Shown in pieces: positions 44,878 through 53,319 of a stretch of 64,000 nt of DNA. Source of the DNA: Lysinibacillus capsici. Lineage in GTDB: Bacteria > Bacillota > Bacilli > Bacillales_A > Planococcaceae. The translations under genes were made by a program, and so were the position numbers. Every line of letters starts with the position of its first letter. Within the stretch, counting starts at the first letter, position 1. The DNA lies in NCBI RefSeq assembly GCF_003367505.1, contig NZ_PXXX01000011.1, positions 62,001-126,000 of the forward strand, written 5' to 3'. The notes below the pieces were generated by a model. It saw only the letters and a list, made by a program, of their open reading frames with translations. It was not told the DNA's origin and did no database searches.

Positions 44878-46002
44878 TTATTCAAAAACACCATCTCTTA
44901 AAATTGTAAAATCAACATGGACATTTACCTTCATGTCTTTATATATTTTTTGCCATTTATCCTTTGTTAGCTTAGAATGTCTTACTTCGCTTCGATATTT
45001 CTCACCAAAGCCAAAGATATCAGACTCAACTTCCTGACTATGAGCAATCACTCTACGTATTTCCTTTGACAATTTTTTCTCGATTGCTTTTTCCAGTGCC
45101 GCCACACTTTTTGGGTCCCCTTGATTGATATCAGGGTACACCTCTAATACTCTCGATTTGATTTTGATGTTCAGGTCAAATGTTGGCGTATCCGCATCAA
45201 CTAACATCATTTCTCGTTTCGACTGGATTGCATCAAAAGCTACCGTTATTTTATTGGCAGGCTTTTGAAGAATTTCGGAAGGTACATCTTCGTTTTCCAG
45301 AACGGTTTCATATAAACCTACTTTAAAGGTATCTCTGACAATCTTTACGTAAAAGCTATCTTTTGCTGGAAGGGTACTGACCATTTTGCTGCCTTTAAAA
45401 AGTGCTATCCCACTTAATTCCACCAGCTCGTCATCTCTTTTAATAATAGGCATGGCAAATTCTTTTCCAGATGAATAATAATCATGGGCAATTTGATGAA
45501 GTGTAGAGGAAATCATATATTCCTGCTTGACATTTTGTTCAATCAACCTAAAAATATGCTGCCCAATATCCTCAATATTTTGATATTCGTATTTCAGTAA
45601 TGTTTCTGTTTCACCTTCCACAATAGCCATAAAGATTCCATTGCTGACACTAGCATTTTCTAGGTTTGTATCAATATAATAGCGAAGGTCTTTTTTTGCC
45701 AATTCCTCTCCAAATAGGATGACTCTCATTTGACCAACCATGATTTTTTTCGAAAGCTTACGATTGGCTTCCATCCGATTTCCTTTACTCGTATCGTTTT
45801 CTGTAGACAGAACTTCCACATTGCTTTGAAATTCGGGGTTTACTTCACGAATAACAGCTGTTGTCTTTATTTTATCCTCTGTTCCTACATCATAGCCGAC
45901 TAAAGTAGTTAATCCAACTTTATCCAAAATATTGGTTTGTGCACATCCATATAAAAAAACAAAGGATAGAAGAATCATCCATCTTCCTCTAAGTTTATTC
46001 AT
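44878..46002 (-). CDS. gerC: Spore germination protein GerC (Ger(x)C lipoprotein)
   Basis: 374 residues. Signal peptide ending in lipobox LYGC, then the Ger(x)C domain with DKVGLTTLVGYDVG, GNRMEANRKLSKKIMVGQMRVILFGEELA and a C-terminal helical domain. The lipid-anchored subunit of the GerA-type nutrient receptor in the spore inner membrane. Its start overlaps gerB by 8 bp. Last gene of the gerABC operon, transcribed in the forespore in related species. Confidence 0.92.
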   Translation of the reverse strand: MNKLRGRWMILLSFVFLYGCAQTNILDKVGLTTLVGYDVGTEDKIKTTAVIREVNPEFQSNVEVLSTENDTSKGNRMEANRKLSKKIMVGQMRVILFGEELAKKDLRYYIDTNLENASVSNGIFMAIVEGETETLLKYEYQNIEDIGQHIFRLIEQNVKQEYMISSTLHQIAHDYYSSGKEFAMPIIKRDDELVELSGIALFKGSKMVSTLPAKDSFYVKIVRDTFKVGLYETVLENEDVPSEILQKPANKITVAFDAIQSKREMMLVDADTPTFDLNIKIKSRVLEVYPDINQGDPKSVAALEKAIEKKLSKEIRRVIAHSQEVESDIFGFGEKYRSEVRHSKLTKDKWQKIYKDMKVNVHVDFTILRDGVFE

Positions 46003-47110
46003 TCTTTTTCACCTTCTTTGATGCGAAGTTCTTCTTTAGTCGTGCTATTGGCCAAAGTAAAATAGGGTAGACAAAGATTACGTAAAATGCAATCTGTCCA
46101 AACACCGTGTTAATTGTATTAATCTGTGTCCGTGTTTGAACCAATAATGTTCCAATTAAAACGATGAATGAAAAGAGCCAAACAAATGTCTTTTCACTTA
46201 TCGGGAATAAACGAATTGCTCCGCGGTACGCAGCCCATAAGTATAGACATAGATTCGGTAAAATGATTAGCATCCAAAAACAAACCGCTACAAATTCAAA
46301 GCGTTCCATAAAGGGGAAGCTAATAAAACTAAATAATGTCAAGGTTGCCCATATCGTTTTCAATAGCTTGCCCTCACTATAATAAGCAATGGACACCAGC
46401 ATCACGGCTAAATAGATGATGGTTGTAACTAATAGTCCTAAATGGACAGGTTTTCTGATTTTTTTCTTGTCTTTTACAAAGGGGTAAATCACGTTTAGAA
46501 TTTCAAAGCCGATAATCGTAAAGGTCATTGATTGTGCCCCTTTTAAAATGGAGCGAATATCATTTTCTAAAATAGGGAGAAGACTATCTACTGTAGCGTA
46601 TTCCATCGGAAATACTAGCATTGGGAAAATCCATAAGGAGAGAATGATACTAAAAAAAGACACGCCTACAATGACACGAAGCCCTCCCGTAAAGGCATAA
46701 ATAATAATAATTAATAAAGTTGCGGACAGGAACCAGGTCTCGATGCTAGGAAAAATCCATGCTTGTATAACTTCAATATAATTTCGTAAAACAGAAAAGA
46801 ACGCTACGGAGCAATAGATGACATAAATTGCATTTAAAAAATTGCCAATCCATTTGCCAAAAATATCAATTTGAATTCCGTAAAGATCATCAGAGCCGTA
46901 AATTTCTAACGTTTTAATCATACAAAACGTAACAAGATGTGTGGCAATCCCAGCCAGTAGAACAGAAATCCATGCATCCTGTCTAGCATCCTGATAGATA
47001 ATGCGTTGAAATCCCTGTATACCAACCCCAATTTGAGCACCGTGTACCACAAAAAAAAGCAAATAAGCATTAATCATATCTTTAGGGCTAAGTTGTATAG
47101 GTTTTGCCAT
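45995..47110 (-). CDS. gerB: Spore germination protein GerB (amino-acid permease-like subunit)
   Basis: 371 residues with about ten membrane helices of the GerAB/APC-like fold. Recognisable family segments are QIGVGIQGFQRIIYQDARQD near the start and YGSDDLYGIQIDIFGKWIGN. This subunit binds the germinant in GerA-type receptors. GGTGAAATAA precedes the ATG. It lies 16 bp behind gerA and overlaps gerC. Germinant identity cannot be read from sequence. Confidence 0.92.
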   Translation of the reverse strand: MAKPIQLSPKDMINAYLLFFVVHGAQIGVGIQGFQRIIYQDARQDAWISVLLAGIATHLVTFCMIKTLEIYGSDDLYGIQIDIFGKWIGNFLNAIYVIYCSVAFFSVLRNYIEVIQAWIFPSIETWFLSATLLIIIIYAFTGGLRVIVGVSFFSIILSLWIFPMLVFPMEYATVDSLLPILENDIRSILKGAQSMTFTIIGFEILNVIYPFVKDKKKIRKPVHLGLLVTTIIYLAVMLVSIAYYSEGKLLKTIWATLTLFSFISFPFMERFEFVAVCFWMLIILPNLCLYLWAAYRGAIRLFPISEKTFVWLFSFIVLIGTLLVQTRTQINTINTVFGQIAFYVIFVYPILLWPIARLKKNFASKKVKKNE

Positions 47111-47126
47111 TTATTTCACCTTCAGT

Positions 47127-48647
47127 TCAACTTTTATCAGGTTTCACTGGCTCTGGCACAAATTTATGTTCATCCTTTGGTCTTGTCAAAGCAGGTCTTT
47201 TTGATGTTAATGGGACAGGCATTCTAATAATACTATCCCGCATTTCCTTCAACCTCGGTGGATAGAAGGGAGACATATACGGAGCACCCAAGCTTGACTG
47301 ACGTAACAAATGAATCAGAATAAAACAAAAAGCCAACATGATACCATAAAAACCCCAAAATCCTGCAAGTATAATAATAGGGAAGCGAATAAGACGAATC
47401 ACATTGCCCATCATATAACTTGGCGACGTAAAAGAGGCTAGAGCACTTAACGCAATGATAATCAGCAATATATTACTGGTAATCCCTGCCTGTACAGCTG
47501 CTGTTCCAATAACGATACCACCAACGATACCGATTGTTTGTCCAATTTTAGTTGGTAATCTGGCTCCTGCTTCTCTCAGTAGTTCAATAATAAATTCCAG
47601 CAGCAAAGCCTCAAATATGGGCGGGAAAGGAACTAAAGCCCTTGATTCACTTAATGGTACGAGAAAGGCTTGTGGAATCACTTCATAATGAAAGGTAAGA
47701 GCTGCCACATAAAATGGTGTTAAATAAACAGATAAAAAGAAGGCAGCCAGTCGTAATAAACGAAGAAAAGTAGCAATTTGCCATCTTAAATTTTGATCTT
47801 CTTGACTTTGAAAAAACTCAGTAAATCCTTGAGGGGAAACGATAGCCATTGAACTACCATCTACGAGAACCCCAATTTTCCCATCTAAAATGCCATCACA
47901 AAATCTGTCAGGTCTTTCTGTCAATAGCATTTGTGGAAAGACAGATAGTGAATTATCATCAATCATTTCAGCTAATACGGCACTATCGATAAGCTCATCG
48001 ATATAAAGATCTTTGATTCGTTGACGCATTGTTTGAACCATTTGATCATTGGCAATGCCACGCATATATAGAAGAGAAACAGAGGTACTTGTCCGTGTAC
48101 CAATTTTTACTTTTTCATTACAAAGATTAGGACTCACTATGTAGCGACGAATCAAGGAAATATTGGTAGATAGACTCTCATTAAATCCAACCTGTGTACC
48201 AATTACCTGCGATTCATTCTCAGGCGCTGACAATGCTCTAGACTCTCTGCTAGCGATATTGGCTAAAATAGTCTGCGGGAAGCCACCTATGTGAATCACA
48301 ACATGACCATTGACCATCAATTCTACGGTTTCCCTTAGTAGACTGGATTGACTGACTTCTGCAATAGAAAGGGCCATTTCAATTGCCTCGGGTGTATCGT
48401 GAGGCTTGCTCTGTAAATTAGCAATAATATCATTATTTAAAGTCTGATCATCGATCAAATTATCGATGTAAATAAGGGTGACGTTTGGTGGAAGATATTT
48501 AACGATTAAATCTGCCGGATTATTAGTAGCATTTTTAATCGATTGAATAAAATGATCTGTGGCATGTGCAACTCTCACAAGATTTTCTTTAGGCGCCTCT
48601 TGAACTGGTTGTTGTTGTTGTTTGTTGAAAGGTAGTTTAAATTTCAT
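47127..48647 (-). CDS. gerA: Spore germination protein GerA (receptor A subunit)
   Basis: About 506 residues from the ATG at 48647 (MKFKLPFNK), behind AGGGAG at a rather long spacing. An in-frame ATG 30 codons upstream has no ribosome site. The large soluble N-domain contains VTLIYIDNLIDDQ and the cluster ESRALSAPENESQVIGTQVG followed by FNES and RTSTSVSLLYM. The C-terminal half has about five membrane helices (TFLRLLRLAAFFLSVYLTPF onwards). First gene of the operon. A forespore sigma-G promoter may lie upstream on this strand, but the candidate boxes are weak. Confidence 0.92.
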   Translation of the reverse strand: MKFKLPFNKQQQQPVQEAPKENLVRVAHATDHFIQSIKNATNNPADLIVKYLPPNVTLIYIDNLIDDQTLNNDIIANLQSKPHDTPEAIEMALSIAEVSQSSLLRETVELMVNGHVVIHIGGFPQTILANIASRESRALSAPENESQVIGTQVGFNESLSTNISLIRRYIVSPNLCNEKVKIGTRTSTSVSLLYMRGIANDQMVQTMRQRIKDLYIDELIDSAVLAEMIDDNSLSVFPQMLLTERPDRFCDGILDGKIGVLVDGSSMAIVSPQGFTEFFQSQEDQNLRWQIATFLRLLRLAAFFLSVYLTPFYVAALTFHYEVIPQAFLVPLSESRALVPFPPIFEALLLEFIIELLREAGARLPTKIGQTIGIVGGIVIGTAAVQAGITSNILLIIIALSALASFTSPSYMMGNVIRLIRFPIIILAGFWGFYGIMLAFCFILIHLLRQSSLGAPYMSPFYPPRLKEMRDSIIRMPVPLTSKRPALTRPKDEHKFVPEPVKPDKS

Positions 48648-48793
48648 AGTAAATGGTAGGCTCCCTTCATTGCTAACTTCGTTTATAGAATAGGCTTTAA
48701 AGGGGCATTCTATACTTATTTCAGTTATTTTCATCATGTAGACATATCTAACAAATAACGGTAATATAATAGTAATCTTAAAAACAGAAGGGA

Positions 48794-48940
48794 GATTAGC
48801 TTTTTTATGCTAAAACTAATTATCGCAAATTAAATTCAATGAATTTAATAAAGGGGTTATTCTATAATTTTTTTAAAAATTATAGGGTCTATTTAGTAAT
48901 GCCCTTTTGCGATAAAAGAGAAGCATAATGATGTCTAATC
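48794..48940. repeat. 147-bp imperfect palindrome (MITE-like or RNA element)
   Basis: Matched arm blocks, outside to inside: GATTAG/CTAATC, TTATGCT/AGCATAA, TTATCGCAAA/TTTGCGATAA, and an inner perfect arm 48862-48872 with 48875-48885. The blocks are at comparable distances on both sides. Confidence 0.6.
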
Positions 48941-48965
48941 CACAGTTATATTTTATATAACAAAG

Positions 48966-48998
48966 GACTCTATGAGCTTGTTCTCATAGGGTCTTTTT
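48966..48998 (+). terminator. Orphan terminator downstream of the palindrome
   Basis: 11-bp stem (48966-48976 with 48983-48993, one G-U) plus T5. No protein gene precedes it on this strand. Confidence 0.8.
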
Positions 48999-49065
48999 CT
49001 GTTTTTAGGAGGTGATGATGCCCACAAAAATTAGCGATTGAAACATAAAATAGGAGGGAATAGAC

Positions 49066-49947
49066 GTGGAAAAATATGAATTAGTTAGTGATTATCGTCA
49101 CAATGAAAAATTAAAGGCAAGTTTTAATGAATTAGCAATGAAAACATTTGGTTTGGATTTTCGAGGCTGGTATAACAAAGGCTATTGGAATGACCAATAT
49201 ATTCCTTACTCATTTGTACAAGCAGGAAAAGTAATTGCGAATGCTTCTATTTATAAGATGTCGATTCGCGTAAATGATGAGCGATTAAAGGGAATTCAGA
49301 TTGGTACAGTGATGACGGATGAACATTATCGTCATCAAGGCTTGGCAAAGCAGTTGATGCTGCATCTCATGAAAGAGTACGAAGATGCCTGTGATTTCAT
49401 GTATCTCTTTGCCAATGAAACAGTACTAGATTTTTATCCGAAGTTTGGCTTTACGCGAATCCATGAAAGTGAATACAGCTTAGATCTTACCACAAGACCT
49501 ATTCAACCAAAGCAGACCAGCGTCCAACAGCTGACAATTGAGCAGAATCTAGCACTTCTTGAAGAGTATGCAAAAAATCGTTATATCCATTCTAGTATGA
49601 TTGCTGTTGAGGAAAATGAAAGTTTATTAATGTTTTATTTTACGTTAGTTTTCCCTCATGCTATTTACTATTTAGAAGAATTTGACACAATAGTATTAAT
49701 GGAGGAGGAGGAAGGGGTATTAAATATTTATGATATCATCTCTTTACAGGCAACCAATGCAGAGACTGTATTAGCAAGCATTATTAAGGATACAACAAAA
49801 AAAGTAGTATTCTATTTTACACCTGACTTTACAATCGAAGGCTTGACAGCCACCATCACCACAAATGATGACGATGCCTTATTTATTCTCTCGAAAAAGC
49901 CCTTCTTTCAAGGGCACTTTATGTTTCCTTTAACATCCCATTGCTAG
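49066..49947 (+). CDS. GNAT acetyltransferase (two-domain, Eis-like layout)
   Basis: 293 residues from GTG at 49066 after AGGAGG. The N-terminal GNAT fold has acetyl-CoA motif A in IGTVMTDEHYRHQGLAKQLM and motif B in YLFANETVLDFYPKFGF. The C-terminal half (about 150-293) is a second domain that resembles Eis/YitI-like proteins: LLMFYFTLVFPHAIYYL, FYFTPDFTIEG, LFILSKKPFF. Substrate unknown. A tiny frame with a perfect ribosome site sits just upstream. Confidence 0.85.
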   Translation: MEKYELVSDYRHNEKLKASFNELAMKTFGLDFRGWYNKGYWNDQYIPYSFVQAGKVIANASIYKMSIRVNDERLKGIQIGTVMTDEHYRHQGLAKQLMLHLMKEYEDACDFMYLFANETVLDFYPKFGFTRIHESEYSLDLTTRPIQPKQTSVQQLTIEQNLALLEEYAKNRYIHSSMIAVEENESLLMFYFTLVFPHAIYYLEEFDTIVLMEEEEGVLNIYDIISLQATNAETVLASIIKDTTKKVVFYFTPDFTIEGLTATITTNDDDALFILSKKPFFQGHFMFPLTSHC

Positions 49948-50131
49948 GTTGGTTTTCCGAAGGCTGTCTCGGAGCGTTGTGAATTAAAGAATGAGCGCGC
50001 TTTTGGATAAAATATGTGCGACTTCTGTCACCTTGTCCTTTACCAAAACAGACTTTTTTAATTGACACTATAAATATTGGGCAATTCTCTATAGAATGGT
50101 ATATATAAAGTAATTTTACTAGGAGGAAATA

Positions 50132-51427
50132 ATGTATACAGTTGGAGTCATTGGCCCTAATTCATCTGTAGAGCGCATCATTCAATTAGGCAAAGAATAC
50201 GAAATGACTATGAATTTCGTAGCATTTCCCTATCATGATTTTCATGAAACCGTAAATATCGTAAAGGATAATCATCACGCTGTTGATGCATGGTTTTTTT
50301 CTGGCCAAATTTCGTATATGGTTGCGAAAAATACGTTACAATCAGGTGAAAACTTAGTTTATATTCAACATACTGAATCCGGCATTTATAAATGTCTATT
50401 GCATATGGGCTTTTATCAGGGAGAATTTTTGAACAAGGTAAGCATTGATGAAATCACGACTTCACACTTGGAGCAAGCCGTCAAACAGCTAGATTTTGCG
50501 CCTAAAGAAATCTATGTGAAAACCTTTGATGTAAATACCAGTACAAAAGAATTAATGGATTTTCATATCGACTTATGGAATCAACAAAAAACAGCAGGTG
50601 CTTTGACTTGCTTTGAAGCTGTTTATCGCGGGCTGAAAGAGGCAGGTGTCCCTGCTTATCACATTTCCACTACAGATATGGAAATCCGCCAAACATTACG
50701 AATACTGGAAGAAAAACTCAGAGCCTTCTATTTTAAGGATACACAGATCGGTGTGCAAATTATCGAAATCGAACATTTTGATAAAATCTCTGAAAAAGCG
50801 AAGAGCTCCTATCATTTACAGTATTTAGAATTAAAATTGAAGGAAACGTTATTGCGATTTTGTGAGCAACTAGATGGCTCCTTGTTAGAAAAAGGAAATG
50901 GCCGCTATATCATTTTTAGTTCGAGAGGAGCCATTGAACGAAAAATCAAGGATTTACAGGATACCATCTATCAGCTATCACATGAATCCCATACAACAGT
51001 CACTGTCGGAATTGGCTATGGGGTAACTGTTCACTCTGCGGAAATCAATGCGCAGCGAGCCATCCAGCTCTCCAAGGAGAAATCGGAGCAACCAATCGTG
51101 ATTGTCCAAGAAAATGGAACGATTACTGAATCGGCTGGTGAAGAAGATGAAGTGAGTTTTTCATACCGTATTAATGATGACATTTTATTAGAGAAATTAA
51201 AAAAAGCAAAAATTAGTTTAAAAAATTACAGTAAATTATACACACTTATTAAAAAAATGAATTGGCAGGAATTCACCATTAAAGATTTAGCAGCACATCT
51301 CTATTGGGATGAAAGTAATGCTAGACGCATTTTAGCTAGTTTATGTGAGGTTGATCTCGTCGAATACACAGGGAAAGACGCACAAATATCCAGAGGACGA
51401 CCAAGTAAAATTTATCGTTTGAAATAA
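50132..51427 (+). CDS. Transcriptional regulator with nucleotide-cyclase-like middle domain
   Basis: 431 residues after AGGAGG. Residues about 1-170 form a periplasmic-binding/PrpR_N-like alpha/beta domain (VGVIGPNSSVERIIQLGKEY). About 200-330 resemble the GGDEF/GTP cyclohydrolase III fold (TVGIGYGVTVHSAEINAQRA) without a GGDEF motif. About 365-431 is a winged helix (TIKDLAAHLYWDESNARRIL, RGRPSKIYRL). No membrane segment, so it is probably a cytoplasmic sensor-regulator. It ends at a terminator and precedes the APC permease and argH genes, which it probably controls. Confidence 0.7.
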   Translation: MYTVGVIGPNSSVERIIQLGKEYEMTMNFVAFPYHDFHETVNIVKDNHHAVDAWFFSGQISYMVAKNTLQSGENLVYIQHTESGIYKCLLHMGFYQGEFLNKVSIDEITTSHLEQAVKQLDFAPKEIYVKTFDVNTSTKELMDFHIDLWNQQKTAGALTCFEAVYRGLKEAGVPAYHISTTDMEIRQTLRILEEKLRAFYFKDTQIGVQIIEIEHFDKISEKAKSSYHLQYLELKLKETLLRFCEQLDGSLLEKGNGRYIIFSSRGAIERKIKDLQDTIYQLSHESHTTVTVGIGYGVTVHSAEINAQRAIQLSKEKSEQPIVIVQENGTITESAGEEDEVSFSYRINDDILLEKLKKAKISLKNYSKLYTLIKKMNWQEFTIKDLAAHLYWDESNARRILASLCEVDLVEYTGKDAQISRGRPSKIYRLK

Positions 51428-51455
51428 CCATCTAAGTGAGATGGTTATTTTTTTT
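51423..51455 (+). terminator. Terminator of the regulator gene
   Basis: 11-bp stem (51423-51433 with 51439-51449) and T8. It overlaps the stop codon. Confidence 0.92.
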
Positions 51456-51466
51456 GTAAAAAAGTG

Positions 51467-51495
51467 TTGAAAAATTCAAACGATTAAAATAAAAT
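51467..51495 (+). promoter_or_regulatory. Promoter of the permease-argH operon
   Basis: TTGAAA (51467-51472) and TAAAAT (51490-51495), 17 bp apart. A leader of about 215 nt follows, containing the short inverted repeat AAGGT/ACCTT; no known riboswitch was recognised in it. Confidence 0.6.
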
Positions 51496-51718
51496 CATTT
51501 TAAGGTAAACACCTTTTAATAACCTTTAATTAATGGTGCATGAAAAATGTGTGCAATGTTTCATCATCTAGAAAGGAGCACAATCTATATTAGTCACCTA
51601 CACTACATTGCACTGCAGAGTAAAATATGTAAATTTTTTCTGTCAAAACGTCATTTTATTGAAGCATCCAAATTAAAAGGGTCATACCAATATTCTCTTT
51701 TCAGAGAGGGGAACATTC

Positions 51719-53290
51719 ATGAGTCAAGAACAATATTTGAAAAAGAAAATGGGGTTTTGGTCACTTACAACATTATCTCTAGGGGGAATAATAGGATCTA
51801 GTTGGCTCTTTGGACCATGGGTAGCTGCTAAATTAGCAGGCCCGGCAGCCATACTTTCTTGGATTATTGGTGCGTTTGTTATCACACTCATAGCGCTTGT
51901 TTATGCTGAATTAGGAAGAGTAAAACCTGAAACAGGAGGCCTAGCAAGATATCCGCTTTATTCTCACGGAAAAATGCTTGCTACCGTTACTAGTTATTCA
52001 ATCTGGTTTGGCTATTGTGCTACAGCTCCCGTAGAATCATCCGGTGTTATTCAATATGCCAATCAGTTTTGGCCAGGGTTATATGATGTAGCAAAAGAAC
52101 AACTAACAACATCAGGTATTCTTGCAGCGATGGTTTTAATGATATTCTTTGTTGTTTTCAATTATTTTGGGGTGAAATTATTCGCAGTCACGAACAATAT
52201 CATTACAACAATTAAGTTTATAGTCCCTGTACTAACAATCATTGCATTTTTTATGACAGGCTTTCATCCAGAGAATTTTTCAAGCCAAGGATTTGCACCA
52301 AGTGGCTATAGCGCTGGTTTAAGTGCCATTTTAACAACCGGAATATTTTTTGCTTATACTGGGTTTGGCAACGTCATCATGATGAGTGGGGAAGTCGTCA
52401 ACCCTAGAAGAAATATTCCACTTGCCCTCATTACATCATTAGGTGTTGCGGCAGTATTATATGTGTTACTTCAAATTACATTTATCGGCGCAGTTCCAAC
52501 AGAAATGTTAGCGAATGGTTGGAGTGGCATTAAATTTGATTCACCATTTGCTAATTTAGCAATGATGGCTAATATGGTTTGGCTATCTTGGATTATTACA
52601 GCTGATGCGATGGTTTCGCCAACAGGTTCAGCTCTTACTTATACAGCTGGTACGTCAAGACATGTATTTGGTATGGCGAAAAGTGGATTCCTACCATCTT
52701 ATTTTGGAACAATTAATAAAAAATTCGGTGTTCCAACACGTGCACTTGCACTCAATTTCCTAGTAGGATTATTATTTTTATTCCCACTGAAAAGCTGGAC
52801 AGCTATCGTTGCGATTGTAGGAGCTATCGGTATTTTTAAATATGCTTCAGCATGTGTAACGGTTATGGTTTTCCGTAGAGTAGGTCTGACAAAAAATAAT
52901 GGGCTACCTGGTATGCAATTCATTGCACCAATGGCATTCGTTTTTGCCACACTGCTTATTTATTGGACAAATTGGAGTAAGGTACAGCTAGCCATTACTG
53001 GATTAATAATAGGTATTGTTTGTTATTTAGTAATTTTCTTTATTCAAAAACACCAATCAGTTGAATTTTTTGGTGGTATCTACATTATTATTTATATTTT
53101 AATGCTTGTATTGATGTCTTTCTTAGGGAATTTCGGTGGGAAAGGTATCATTCCTGACCCTTATATGTCCGTAATTGTCGCTATATTTGGCTTAGCCTTT
53201 TACTATTTTGCTGTTTACAATGGTGTCTGGTATATGCGTAAAAGAGGAAATATTGAGGAATTACAGGAAAGCATTTCTGAAATATCATAA
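51719..53290 (+). CDS. APC-family amino-acid permease
   Basis: 523 residues with about 12 to 14 membrane helices. The APC fold signature is at the N-terminus: LTTLSLGGIIGSSWLFGPWV (unwound helix 1 with GxxG) and ARYPLYSHGK. GFGNVIMMSGEVVNPRRNIP is the conserved helix 6 and loop segment. AGAGGGG precedes the ATG. It is followed 29 bp later by argH, so its substrate may be arginine, citrulline, argininosuccinate or a related compound; that is inference from the operon only. Confidence 0.9.
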   Translation: MSQEQYLKKKMGFWSLTTLSLGGIIGSSWLFGPWVAAKLAGPAAILSWIIGAFVITLIALVYAELGRVKPETGGLARYPLYSHGKMLATVTSYSIWFGYCATAPVESSGVIQYANQFWPGLYDVAKEQLTTSGILAAMVLMIFFVVFNYFGVKLFAVTNNIITTIKFIVPVLTIIAFFMTGFHPENFSSQGFAPSGYSAGLSAILTTGIFFAYTGFGNVIMMSGEVVNPRRNIPLALITSLGVAAVLYVLLQITFIGAVPTEMLANGWSGIKFDSPFANLAMMANMVWLSWIITADAMVSPTGSALTYTAGTSRHVFGMAKSGFLPSYFGTINKKFGVPTRALALNFLVGLLFLFPLKSWTAIVAIVGAIGIFKYASACVTVMVFRRVGLTKNNGLPGMQFIAPMAFVFATLLIYWTNWSKVQLAITGLIIGIVCYLVIFFIQKHQSVEFFGGIYIIIYILMLVLMSFLGNFGGKGIIPDPYMSVIVAIFGLAFYYFAVYNGVWYMRKRGNIEELQESISEIS

Positions 53291-53319
53291 CGTTTAATAG
53301 ATTGATTGAAGGAGAATGA

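Larger units (their letters stand above)
48648..49065. other. Intergenic region with long palindrome and orphan terminator
   Basis: Contains TATAAT at 48765-48770, an 8-codon frame MLKLIIAN at 48807, the palindrome 48794-48940, the terminator 48966-48998 and a 7 to 8-codon frame with AGGAGGT at 49015. It may encode a short RNA of about 220 nt. Confidence 0.45.

Noticed and set aside
51547..51801. 84-codon frame overlapping the permease start
   Set aside because: No ribosome site at a useful distance and it runs out of frame into the permease gene; the leader is more likely untranslated.
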